Positions 20,931 to 31,928 of a stretch of DNA of 64,000 nucleotides are shown here, one piece after another. The position numbers and the translations under genes are program-made. Under the pieces are notes generated by a model. The model was given only the letters and a program-made list of their open reading frames with translations, had not been told where the DNA came from and did not search any database. The number at the start of each line of letters is the position of its first letter. Position 1 is the first letter of the stretch. Source of the stretch: Lutraria lutraria (taxonomy: Eukaryota; Mollusca; Bivalvia; Venerida; Mactridae); NCBI GenBank assembly GCA_964023205.1, contig OZ026841.1, positions 32,998,399-33,062,398 on the forward strand, given 5' to 3'.

Positions 20931-21620
20931 ACCAGATTGTGTAAGAACAAATTTAGATATATACTAGAATATAACAGTTATAATATACTGTCACTACTAT
21001 TTTATTCCTGCCTATGTTTTCTTCTTTATACATTAAAAATGCAACTGAACGCTTCTTCTATTTCTAAATTATATCATTCTATTTCTACATGGAATTATTT
21101 TTTACAAGATTCTTTAAAATAACTTGCAAAGAAACTATGTTTATACCTGTACTGCTTGAGAAAATATACTGGTTAAAAATATTTAACAGGTAAAAGTGTT
21201 AAAATATGTTTGTATTAATTTCACAAAATGGCCTGTTTTATTTATTTATCAAAATCATCGGTTTGCAGCAAAGAGCATTTATTTGAGTAATTAATTTCTT
21301 TAATAATATTATTCTTAATGTTTTGCATTTAATATAATAAACATAGTTCTTGTTTAAAAAAAAGATCATTTATATTATTGATTAAACATTGAATCAATGT
21401 AAGTATCTATACAGTAGCAAGGACTTATATACATACATGTATGTATATAAGTCCTTGACAGTAGCTATATATTAGCCATATATAGTAACTGATTATGTAA
21501 TTAGAAGCTAGTCTATCAATGACCCTGTCTGTTTTATTGCCCCCCCCCCCCCCCCCCTACTGTGGAATATACAGGACTGCTGGGTCTTAGTCACATGCCT
21601 CGCATTCTTGGTTCAATGTC
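20922..21620 (+). repeat. Tandem duplication, unit A
   Basis: It pairs with unit B at 21,621-22,192. Shared landmarks are AACGCTTCTTCTATTTCTAA, ACTTGCAAAGAAACTATGTT, GAGCATTTATTTGAGTAATT and a final GAATATACAGGACTGCTGGG. Unit A has an extra palindrome with flanking repeats (21,411-21,464) and a C-run at 21,541-21,557. Confidence 0.88.
21418..21457. mobile_element. 40-bp perfect palindrome insertion
   Basis: The left arm CAAGGACTTATATACATACA is followed directly by its exact reverse complement. It is flanked by ACAGTAG on both sides (21,411-21,417 and 21,458-21,464). The corresponding site in unit B (about 22,081-22,105) lacks it and has one AGTAG. Related palindromes occur near 11,826, 12,539 and 31,067. 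Confidence 0.75.
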
Positions 21621-22192
21621 TTTAATTAACAGATTATATAAGAACAGTTAATGCATGAAAAATGCAAATGAAAGCTTCTTCTATTTCTAAATCAAATCTT
21701 TCTATTTATGAAATGAATTTTTACAAGATAACTATTATAATCTTTAAAATAACTTGCAAAGAAACTATGTTTAAAACAGGTACTGCTTGAGAAAATATAT
21801 TGGTTAGAAATATTTAACAGGTATAAAAGGTGTTAGAATACGTTTGTATTATATAAAATTAACGAAAATGGACATTTAATTTATAAAAAATCATCCAGAC
21901 CTAACTAATTGGTGTGAGATACATATATTTGCTAATGTATTTTGAAATGTTGAGCATTTATTTGAGTAATTAATTTCTTTAATCATATTAGATAAGCTGT
22001 CTTATTCTTAATATTTTGCATTTAATATAAACATACTTTTAAAAAAATATATATTTTTTTAATTAAACATTGAATCAAGTATCTATATAGATAAAGTAGC
22101 TATATAATCAGTTTTATTGGACTCCCTTCTGTGGAATATACAGGACTGCTGGGTCTTAGTCACATGCCTCGCATTCCTGGTTCAATGTGTCT
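21621..22192 (+). repeat. Tandem duplication, unit B
   Basis: Direct repeat of unit A, with about 10% visible differences and without the palindrome or the C-run. It ends GCATTCCTGGTTCAATGTGT like unit A. Confidence 0.88.
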
Positions 22193-22768
22193 GATTAAAG
22201 TGTCTGATCATTATCGTCTCATGAAATCAACGAATTTGACGCACCCCATTCAGTTTTGATAGCCTATCAAAATCGCTTATGATTACGGTTCAATAATTGA
22301 AACCACGCCCAGGTTTGATGTCTAGTAAGAGATTTTATAACAAGTTTTTGTCATAAATGAATTAATAGTATCATATCGTACCAATACAATGCATATTACG
22401 TTAAAGATGTTTAACGCTGATAAGGTAAAGTCGATAAAGGGGTGCAGTATTTATCTCAATAAAACACCATTTTTGAGCGGTCGGTTAGAATTTTTTGTTG
22501 CTTGGTATTAAAGTACATGTATGATATTTAGTCTTTGTAAATAGCGTAAAATATCATTTTACGTTATTTTAGCGATTTTATCCAAGCCAGATACGTTAAC
22601 TTGAAATTCATTGCCAGTGATCCAAGATGCTTTTCACTGGACTTTATGACAGAACAATTAACAAGTGCGTGTTATTTGACTATTTGCGCATTTATATACG
22701 ATTTTAGGATTGACATTGGTTCATGTTAATTGTCATACAAGGACAGTGCGATGTGAACTAAAATATCC
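22193..22768. other. Unassigned spacer
   Basis: There is no open frame of coding character and no repeat copy elsewhere in the window. It is somewhat richer in GC than its surroundings. Confidence 0.4.
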
Positions 22769-22772
22769 TTAA

Positions 22773-23288
22773 AGCGGCATGCCCAGGAACTGCTGTGTCT
22801 TTTTTTCGTACACCAAAAATGCAATTGTCACTTGTAAAACCAATTATTACCTAAAAGTCAGAGCAGAATGTCCGCTCAAAAATGACCCTATAACGCGCGC
22901 GTCGGTATTTGTATGTCGGTCTGAATAAAAGGCTTTCAGCCTTTTATTGACGACAACGATATTTCTGATACGTCTGAGAGTTTAACTGAGCATGTGCGCT
23001 GCCTTTCAAGTGAACATAACATGAGAAATACTTACCATTTCAATTTGTTGACATTTTTTTCGCGATATTTTCGGTTTTGACAGATACCGAAAGGGTCGAG
23101 TTGTGAAAATGACGAATAATTTCTGAGGCCGAAATCGGCATGTTTGGTAAATCTTGAAATGTGTATTTTGAGTAAACTAGTGGGATGTTTTGTAAATATT
23201 TTACAGTGCTTTCATTAATTGATTCAGGCATTAAAATGATACCAATTTGATTGCTATTTGAGACGCTTCAGTTCCAGGGCATGCCCCT
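22773..23288. mobile_element. TIR element with TTAA target site
   Basis: 20-bp terminal inverted repeats: AGCGGCATGCCCAGGAACTG at 22,773-22,792 and the complement of AGGGGCATGCCCTGGAACTG at 23,269-23,288 (two mismatches). Both are bounded by TTAA (22,769-22,772; 23,289-23,292). This matches cut-and-paste elements of the piggyBac or Kolobok type. At 516 bp it is non-autonomous, but it holds an exon-like - strand ORF. Confidence 0.92.
23040..23231 (-). CDS. Exon-like ORF inside the TTAA element
   Basis: It has an ATG start and 63 codons (NESTVKYLQNIPLVYSKYTF, then FQDLPNMPISASEIIRHFHN). The stop is followed four bases later by a consensus splice donor (ATG|GTAAGT) at about 23,034 on the - strand. 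No family is recognised. It may be a captured host first exon or a leftover of the parent transposon. Coding status is uncertain. Confidence 0.3.
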   Translation of the reverse strand: MPESINESTVKYLQNIPLVYSKYTFQDLPNMPISASEIIRHFHNSTLSVSVKTENIAKKMSTN

Positions 23289-23292
23289 TTAA

Positions 23293-24030
23293 ACCATATA
23301 CCATTTAATGTATTTCGTTATTTATGTCGTTTTTGCTTCTTCATAAATAATTCTGCATCAGTTTCTGAGTTTATCAACTATGAAGACTTGCTATGAATTG
23401 AAATGATGTACATTGTACTTTGTATTCACACATTATTTTGGGGACTCCATGAAACAATTTATGGTTACATTAGTAAAGACAGATACCTGTGCCTAATGTG
23501 ACTTTGATGTGATAAACATTTAGATATAGATAAACATTGTTTTGCATGAAAACGTTTTGGTGCAAATATATTCAGTCACTGTTTGGCTGTATAAATGTTT
23601 GATATGAACATGAAATCCAAGGACAATTGTATAATCTTAAATCTGTATTACCTTGTTTACATCTTGTTGTTAATGCACATATTGTGATAAAGTTGGTTCC
23701 AGCTGAAAGCACATGCATGCACGTACTTCGAACGTAATTTATTTATTATTTTGTGCAGTTTGTTGAATAGAGCATGATACAGGTATAAGCTATTTTAAAA
23801 CTACCAGTAAACATGCAATTGTATTCTTAACAATATGAATTCTGTGAAGCAAATGGTATCAGTAAACTTTATAAAATGCATTTGTATGAATTTGAAATAA
23901 TGCTGCACAACTGAAAGATTATTGTTATTAACCATTAATGTTCAGTTATGGATGAAATATTCTACAGCTCTACTGAGCCTCTGTTGTTATAAAATCTCCT
24001 AACTGTGAGTAATTATATGACAAGCAGAAA
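23293..24030. other. Unassigned AT-rich spacer
   Basis: No ORF or repeat structure was recognised between the TTAA element and the tandem duplication at 24,031. Confidence 0.4.
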
Positions 24031-24438
24031 TATATCAGACAGTAAACAAAATACATACATGTATATATATTTCATAGTAAGAATCAATTAAAAACATGAG
24101 TGATCGACGATACTTGTGTTCTGACGCCCTAATGTTACGTATTTTTACTTTTGATACTCCTGTTGCTGGAACTTTACCGAATTACTGCATACTTCTTTAA
24201 AATTACATAATATCAAACATATTAATTTGAATTGATATATCAGATATAACAAAATACATACATGTATACATATTTCATAGTGAGAATCAATTAAAAATAC
24301 GAGTGATCGATGATACTTGTGTTCTGACGCCCTAATGTTACGTATTTTTACTTTTGATACTCCTGTTGCTGGAACTTTACCGAATTACTGCATACTTCTT
24401 TAAAATTACATATTATCAAACATATTAATTTGAATTGA
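24031..24438 (+). repeat. Tandem pair of a 203-205 bp unit
   Basis: Units 24,031-24,235 and 24,236-24,438 share TATATCAG, ACATACATGTAT, GTGTTCTGACGCCCTAATG, CCTGTTGCTGGAACTTTACC and AATTTGAATTGATATATCAG, with few differences. A diverged third copy lies at about 28,095-28,275. The pair directly abuts arm 2 of the inverted duplication. Confidence 0.92.
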
Positions 24439-24451
24439 TATATCAGGGATA

Positions 24452-25523
24452 TATAACTACTGTTCATATATTTGGGAGACGTTACAGAGACAAATATAAA
24501 CAATATATGTGCTTTTGAATCTGAACAAGCAAAACGACCATAGTTGATTTAATTTAGATGGTATGTTTTATACCGCGAAGAATAGAAACTAGTTGATACT
24601 TCGATGAGTCACCGGAGCAAAGACTTTGTGTATTTTGTAATTTATTACAAATCGAAGATGAAAAATATTTCCTTCTTCTTTGTTCATTTTAGGTATTAAA
24701 ACAGTTTTTAATGAGCATATCTAACCACCATTTGATAACATGACCGATATTGATCAATCTAAATACACTAAATAATATTCTAATAGCCAAACTATATTGT
24801 TAAGACGAAGAAGAAATAAAATATATGATATAATTATTTCAAATTTAATAACAAGATGTTTCTTTTGCATTTGCATTTGCACTCGTGAGTACAATGAATT
24901 TCGTGTAAAACTTTACAATTGATTGTGCTATTCACAATTCTATATTTGTATATCATGAAAAATGTACACATGTCACTTTAATAGAATATTTAACGACTTT
25001 AATTTCTTACTTACTCATGTATATCACAATTGACCTTCGCATTGGCACTGGCGGTAACGAAAATACAACAGTTGCTATGAGCATGACATGATAAAACACA
25101 ACATATAGACGTGCGTATTGTTCACCCATTGGGCATCGAACGGTGTTTCCATCGAAGAAGCCATCATAAATTGAACTGTATAAGCTAGACAACTCATTGT
25201 ACTTTTAAAAGCAGCATCGCCAACACAGTTAATTCCCTTACATGATGACGAACTGAAAATATTGCCTGTCTAATTCATTAATCATTAACAAACGCGCCTC
25301 AAACACTCCAATATTTTACATTATGGACAGTTTTCGGTTTATATCTATCGCATAGTGTCCGTGGTACAGTACATGCGTATAATATTAAGACACTGAAAAC
25401 GACGCATGCGTAAGATTTTAATGCCGCATTTATAATGATTCGAAAATAAATATACAAATGTATCTCATTATTCAAGTCTTGTTTAAGATTTTAATGAAAA
25501 TGTAGCAGTACTCGTACTTATAA
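24452..25523 (-). repeat. Arm 2 of the 1-kb inverted duplication
   Basis: Reverse complement of 9219-10,210, with scattered substitutions and an insertion of about 90-100 bp at 25,309-25,395. The core corresponding to 9359-9655 is nearly unchanged. Confidence 0.9.
25007..25200 (-). CDS. Small conserved ORF, possible exon (copy 2)
   Basis: The same frame as 9462-9655 on arm 1, with a single change (Arg for Met in VPMRRSIVIY). It has a hydrophobic segment and ends at a GTAAGT donor-like sequence. It has no ATG start and no known domain. Confidence 0.3.
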
Positions 25524-25535
25524 ATTGGCTGTGAT

Positions 25536-25612
25536 ATTAACAGTCCGATTAGCTCATTTGCTAGAACGTCTGACTTGAAAGTAGGAGATTGCGGGTTCAA
25601 GTCCAACATCGT
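25536..25612 (+). repeat. tRNA-like sequence (SINE head)
   Basis: The A-box-like TTAGCTCATTTGCTAGAACG and the B box GGGTTCAAGTCC are spaced as in a tRNA. The T-stem has mismatches and the acceptor stem does not pair well, so this is a degenerate tRNA-derived sequence rather than a functional tRNA gene. It begins about a dozen bases beyond the inverted-duplication boundary. Confidence 0.55.
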
Positions 25613-25623
25613 ATACATTGTTT

Positions 25624-26536
25624 TCCTCCTACATGTATTACAGAAAATGAATATTTTACGAAACATTGTATCAATTGAGCGAATTTCATAACACTCAATA
25701 TAAACACATTTTTCAATAAGGAGATTCACTCGTTTGTTGCGGATATCATGGCGTATGTCACTCCTTCTCTTTTTTCAGATTACCCAACCCATTTTCAAGT
25801 AATAAACAAAAGTCCATAATGCATAACTAATTTTCTTTTTCTTTCTCATGATCTTTTTTTGTTGAAGTTGCACATGTTTTCTTTTTTAATGTCTTTTACG
25901 GAACAGTTTTAACTATGTTCATGTTTCCAATACTTGTGGTTTCGAACGCAGGTATTTTGAATTTCTATATTCATGCTGCAAAGGGATGTGGTAACAACGA
26001 CTGGGAAAAGTACCCTTGTATTCGACGATCGCTATATGTCTGATCATACATCCGCTAAGTGGTTGGTCACTCTTCGAACACGGTGATACGCTTTTTGAAT
26101 TATCACCTCAATTCGGCGAAGCCTTAAAGGACTGAATTCCCCTTTTGTTTTACTTATTTCAAAGTTCAGAATAAATTGTGACTTTTATCAATGTTAATAA
26201 GTTTCCTGTTTCTTTATATGAGTATCGAACACGGAGATGCTTCTTTCACCCAAACACCGAAGTCATTCATGATTTTTTCATGCGTCTGTCTAAATTCACC
26301 TTACTGTCGACAACAAAGAACATCTCGTCGTTTCAACCTGTTGGTTCTTCCAGCAAGAACGTGTATACGGTCCTTGTATGATTTCATTGTGCCATCTTAA
26401 TCTGTTAATTTTCACAATGAAACTGGTGGGAACTCTTTTCCCGCATAAGAATCATCATGCTCACGATCACTATCAATACTTGAGATATTATTTTCACTCA
26501 TTTCCTATTAGGTTAGCTGTTAACAGTTTGCATCAC
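25624..26536. other. Unassigned spacer
   Basis: Two overlapping + strand frames at 26,178-26,400 have no recognisable features. No repeats were recognised. Confidence 0.35.
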
Positions 26537-28030
26537 TTATATTAATTTTGAAACACAATCACTCTCGCTTTCGTTAAGAACAGCTGTAAAATTTGGCGAG
26601 AAGACATTTTCATCAGCGTCAGTTAATACCTCGTCTATGTTGTCTGACACCATAGGACGGCCGTTGCCTGTGCCTGGAGTAGAGAACATGTCATCATCTT
26701 TGTCTTCCCTTGAGTCTCCATTCATTGTTGGTGCGTCTTTATTTACGAGAGAGACCCGTTTTTAGGATGTGTTAGTCCTCATGTTAATAGTCCAGTTGTC
26801 TTCTGTAGTGCAAAAAATGTCCGTAGTTACCCGTATTATTCCTAATTGTTTTTACAAATGGTAATCTGAAGACTCCCATCTTTCATTGTGGAAGGAAACT
26901 CAAGCTGCACCTCTGTGCATTCTTTCAGGCACGAGTGGATAAGCTAGCTGGATATCATGAAATAATTCGCTCCTAACCCTTAGGGGTATATAGTCTTACA
27001 GGGTAAGAATAATTTGGTGTTCCTATAACTGCTGTTGCCATGTATTGCGTTCCAGAGTTCGGTGCCAGAATTGAATGTTCAGCATTTTCACACAGGCAAG
27101 CTTTCACACAAGCTTTCTCTTCTCTGCTGCAAATATTAGGATTGTGGACCTTTCCGAAAGTGAACTTCTTGTAAATGAAGATTTCCATGTTTTTTTAAAT
27201 ATTGAACAGTTATACTTAGGTTTTACAAACATTACACAATCTACTCTTGAAAACATATGTTTTAACAAGCCGCTGATCACTGTTGACGCATGCAATGCTC
27301 CCTGGACATAAAGCATTGTAAAAAATGAAAATGTATAGTGACATATTGTATAAAACACTGGACGTCGCTGTTGGTGAAAGTGTGAACAGATCATATCTCA
27401 AACTGTTTTTTTGACAACAATGAAATATTTAAAGAACATGCGTGCAATACGGATATGTTGCCTTCATCGTTCGTTGAAGAATGGAAACCACATGCCACAT
27501 TCTTGAAATATACAGAACCAGCTATAAACAATAATGATATATGTAGCTCTAGTACAGAAGTCGCGGGTGTGATTACAACAGCATGTTATGAAGAGACAGC
27601 AAACGAGATTGACATATTTGAGGGTGATAGATACAATGATATTGAGCATGACACCGATGTTTTGAATAGCCCGGAATGTTAACCAGATAATGTAAACTAT
27701 TTTGTTGATGCAAGCTACAATGAATTGGTTATACCATCTACTTGTTGATGCAAACATATTCCTCTCATTATTTGTTGAGATAATGGAATAAAACTGTTCA
27801 TAGTCTCGAAATAAATAGCAGCGTAGATGCAGAAGTTAATATAAGCAATGGTGCTAAGACAGGATCTGAAACGGAAGATGTAGAACTAACAACAGATGCT
27901 GGGCCATACACTGATTCAACTGATGTTATTGACAATCGTACAAATGCAAATAATTTAGAAGTTCATATAGAAAAGACTCGAAATAGATGTAGGAAAAGAT
28001 TAAAAGACCCGAGCAAAACAAGATAAGAAA
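26537..28030. pseudogene. Patch of coding-like fragments of unknown element
   Basis: Several short stretches look coding but do not connect. A - strand acidic piece lies at 26,537-26,725 (SREDKDDDMFSTPGTGNGRP). A + strand leucine-repeat-like piece lies at 27,140-27,308 (EQLYLGFTNITQSTLENICF). An acidic + strand run at about 27,820-28,025 ends RCRKRLKDPSKTR and a stop; the R-K-R-x-x-x-P pattern recalls the N-terminal region of some transposon proteins. Stops between pieces argue for decay. The identity is unknown. Confidence 0.3.
26804..26873 (-). repeat. 70-bp dispersed repeat, copy 2
   Basis: Inverted relative to 726-796. It shares AATACGGGTAACTACGG and CATTTTTTGCACTAC. It lies among the coding-like fragments, which may belong to the same decayed element. 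Confidence 0.55.
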
Positions 28031-28094
28031 ACGTAGGGGCCAGACATGAAAACAATACTTAAGCTCGAGAGAAAACCAGGTTTTTCTTTTACGA

Positions 28095-28275
28095 TTTGTT
28101 GCCTCAGTTCTGACGCCTATTGTTTCGTATATGTGTTTTTGATACTTCTGTTGCTTAAACTTTATCGAATAACTGCATACTTCATAAAATTACATTATGT
28201 CAAACACATTAATTTTAAAATAATTTGACTGTTCACAATACCACCAACGGACTTTTAATTGATATATCAGCGACT
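28095..28275 (+). repeat. Diverged third copy of the 205-bp unit
   Basis: It shares TTCTGACGCC, GATACTTCTGTTGCT, ACTGCATACTTC, AAACACATTAATTTTAAA and TTGATATATCAG with the tandem pair at 24,031-24,438. Confidence 0.65.
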
Positions 28276-28399
28276 CCGTTTATAAGGAACCTGTTTGTAT
28301 TCTGCAAATATGACCAACAATTGTATTTGTGTCGTCCGTTCAATTTTGTGGCTGAAAAAGTAACCGGCAAATGTATCTTTAACTCATCGCCAATTCACA

Positions 28400-29160
28400 C
28401 ACAGGCGTAAGTTATGACGTATGGGAATTCCGTGGACAAAAACCCTGACAACGGTAAATTTTCAAAAGTAAGATTTTTTTCAAACTAAGAATAATTTGGT
28501 CTTAGTTTACGCAAAGAATAAATCTAAGATGAAAACTAAGAAATTTCTCATGTCTTAGTCAAAATTTAAGCTGATAAAGAAAATTCTTAACTCGGAAAAC
28601 TAAGAACGTAGTCAACCTTATCTAAATTGGATAAACATGCTTGTAGGTATGTTGTCTGAAAGGCATTGGTACATTGTACTACAATAATTTCGAACAAATT
28701 TTGCTAAAGTAAACTTAGAAATTATTAGCAATCCCTGTGAGCATTAGTGTTCCGTGTTTAATTTCTTTCAATCTGAATATACGACTTCCCAATGAAAAAA
28801 AATTGATTGTGCTAGGACTTGATTAATCAACCAAAAGTCGAGCATTGTTAAAGTATATCAGTCAAATCACACGCATTGCGCTTGTGTCACACGTGCGTTC
28901 AGTCTGGATCATGCTTGTGAACTTGCTTAATTATTTATGGCACCCACAATAAAAATTAATCTGGCACAAGTGGTATTTTTAATGTTAGTGGCTATTTTTT
29001 TTCCATTTTTCATTCATATTGACATTAGCTAACCCGGTGTCAACTGGCGCCCAAACGCGGGCATTATATTAATATGTAAATATGTGTATACTCAGTCCAA
29101 AAGGCATGCGATTGTATTCGTTAAGTCAAACCCTGCAACTTCAAAGGTTGTTGTTTGTTT
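28400..29160. other. Repeat-like stretch with a primer-binding-site-like sequence
   Basis: CTTAG/CTAAG-rich sequence (28,470-28,620) resembles that at 10,480-10,690. TGGCGCCCAAACGCGGGC at about 29,045 resembles a retrotransposon primer-binding site, with TGTCA just upstream and a candidate LTR start TGTAGG near 28,642. No gag-pol coding follows. It may be an LTR remnant; this is weak. Confidence 0.25.
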
Positions 29161-29177
29161 GTATATATGTTTTTAGA

Positions 29178-29239
29178 CCACAGTTGACTCCAACTGACCA
29201 ATCACAGGCCACAGTTGACTCCAACTGACCAATCACAGG
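29178..29239 (+). repeat. 31-bp unit repeated twice
   Basis: CCACAGTTGACTCCAACTGA followed by CCAATCACAGG occurs exactly twice (29,178-29,208; 29,209-29,239). Related CACAGTTA and AACAGTTAC motifs in both orientations follow to about 29,370, and a TTCTG microsatellite lies near 29,435-29,462. Confidence 0.85.
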
Positions 29240-29462
29240 CCAGAAAAGGTGTTTTCTAAAACACGTAGATCACAGTTAGCCGTTGTAAAAATATTCAGTA
29301 TTACCTGTGGTCTAAGTCAGATAGATCTCTCGTAACTGTTGACTATGAAATTAACAACAGTTACTCGTGATCTATCCTATACGTATACATATATCTATAT
29401 GTATATTTGTCGATGTACTATGTATATGACGAAATAAATATTCTGTTCTGTTCTGTTCTGTT

Positions 29463-31066
29463 GTCTCACTGTCACACTCATCTAGTTATTCCTGCTTAGA
29501 CACTGACGTGAAATCCAGCTTCGAAAAGTATCTAGCATCTGACATTATACAGAGTGTTGTATTGTATTAATAAGCAATTGTTATTCATTTAAATTTCTAA
29601 AATCAATGCACAATCTGACAATTATTCGATCTTTCTTTCGCACAACCACCAGAGGTCTTTGATTCTTTAGGTATTCTACTACAAGGTTCTTTGAGCGATT
29701 TATTATCAACCGAATTCAGTAGAATGTTTCACTACAGACGTGTGACCAATATCAAGTATATTTTTAAGGAAATATAGAATGATATTTAATGAACAAACTA
29801 TATACATTTTGCATCTGGTTTTTTTTAGTTATAAGGGATTTTTCCAGCACCATATATAATTACTTTCCTTATTGTACATGTAATTATTTTCTCTATGTGC
29901 CACCAGATGTTGACATGTGACAGCTGGAGAATTCCTTTCAAACAGTGATACTTCTCTTACCACTTCATTAAGCTGACACATGTTTGTCCTTGGTGATGTT
30001 TTTAGAACCTTGGCACTAAGATGAACATGACTGGTATTCTGATATTATTACCAGGTTTCCTTAATCTAACAACTCTGGAGCATACCGTCCAAATATTTCT
30101 ACTCTCCCCAGTCCCCATCAAATGGTAACTGCTGATGGTACATGAATTAGATTTCTTTCTAACAAATCCATTTACAGCAGTCGAATTATATATAATGGAT
30201 GTTTTTACTTTACTGTCCCAACATTTCTATTGCTATGCAGTTGAAGCTGAGTTACTTAATTAATACACGTTTAGCTTAATTCCGGCTGGATGAACTTCGT
30301 TCTTAGCAATATCGAAACACCATCTATCGTACACGGATAGATTTTTAATAGTTTTAACTACTCTATTGAGACATCCGAATAACATAATCAGTGCATTCTC
30401 CATCGGCACATTTTACGTGTAGATCAATCAAAATCATCTAATCACTTATACTCTATGCCTTGTTGCTGTAAAAATGCTTCAGAGATTATTGTTACTATAT
30501 ATACTCTGTATCTAGTAAGGCTTTGTCATTTGACCATATAAAAAGCTATCTGCTACATTGCCACAATCTTACTAAAGAATCTATCTTTCATAAGACCTTT
30601 CCAATAGTCTTCCCTATGCTCTTCTACGGAGACTTAAATTACTATTTTAAATGATTCTTAAATTATCTTTCTTGCTGTTGTAATTGTCATTAAGAATGTG
30701 TTGCTTTGTCCTTTTATTATTTCTTCTTCTGTTTCCAATATATTTTCCCTTTCACTTTCTAATTAAAAATAACATGTACTATTTCCTAATTCGATATCCC
30801 CCTTTCGTAATTGTTCCTGTTTACATATCATTTCTTCCTAATCTGTTTTACTATTTGATAAAATTATATAGTTCACATCTTCAATCAGAATGTCAAATTA
30901 CGTTTGATGTTATTTTTGTTTCTTTAATATCAGTAGGCCTACATTAAAATAAATGTCGTTGTGTAAGCTTTTTTTTGTTTCTTGAATTTCTTTAGTTTAC
31001 ATGAATACAGAACTGAAGTATCATAAGAGTCATTTTATGACCTAATTAAGTTGTATATTGTCAACG
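29463..31066. other. Unassigned AT-rich stretch
   Basis: An 87-codon hydrophobic frame at 30,684-30,947 is pyrimidine-rich and lacks any recognised motif; I do not consider it a gene. No repeats were recognised. Confidence 0.4.
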
Positions 31067-31096
31067 ACTTATATACATACATGTATATATATAAGT
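31067..31096. repeat. Imperfect palindrome of the ATAAGT family
   Basis: ACTTATATACATACATGTAT followed by ATATATAAGT. It resembles the 40-bp palindrome at 21,418, and the near-identical octamers TTGTCAAC and TTGTTAAC lie on either side. Confidence 0.55.
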
Positions 31097-31784
31097 ACAT
31101 TGTTAACATCGTATCAGTCACATACGGTCAGGAATATATTGACCCCCTTCTGCGATATGATCCATAAAATAGTTCTCCCATATAAGGGTCCAAGAATTAA
31201 GTCTTATTACAACACTTTACGCGTGTTTTGATTGTTATCAAAGCATTAAATTGATAAACATATTAACACGGAAACTATGAAAAATTGGTTGATCAATTAT
31301 TTACTATACATGCAGGCCTATATTAAATTGTTTGCATTACTTATTTTTACAATATAATTTCATCAATATCTTCTAAAATGAGACTGAACGTGACTAATCC
31401 ACTTTGGTTTTACGATTAACATCATGCACACTTTTATAAAACCCAATTAATCATTTCAGTAAGAATTAATAGTATCACGTTAACATAAACTCAAAAAGTG
31501 GTGTTCAGTAAATTTGTGCTGTTGTTAACGATAAACAAGTTAAAGTATAAATATTCGATAAATTAAAATGTATATTCATAAATGAAAAATATTATATTTC
31601 TACAATATGAACCGTACGTGAGTATATATATATTTCATTTTTAAGAAGACTTCATTAGTAGTGTTTTCTCTCTTTTCTAAATCCAGTTAGTATTTCGTGT
31701 TGGAGTTCAGTTAAGTATATCGTTGATATTAGAAAGGTACGCACTTCATTAGGTTTTTGCATAATAATTTATCTAGCCCTGCTA

Positions 31785-31928
31785 AACGGGAACCTATTTA
31801 TTGTATGTACAGCCATAGCTCAACGGGAACCAGTTTATCTTCGATTAAATCTAATCTGGTTCCTATTCCATGTTGCTGTGCACAAAGGTAAAGGGTTTGT
31901 ACAGACAGAATCAACGGGAACCAGTTTA
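31785..31928. repeat. Cluster of the AACGGGAACCAGTTTA motif
   Basis: Copies at 31,785-31,800 (one variant position block), 31,822-31,837 and 31,913-31,928 in direct orientation, and one variant reversed at about 31,852-31,867. The same 16-mer forms the stem at 11,159-11,212. Confidence 0.8.

Noticed and set aside
25536..25612. Functional tRNA gene
   Set aside because: A and B boxes are present, but the T-stem and acceptor stem do not pair properly; it is better explained as a SINE or tRNA-derived relic.
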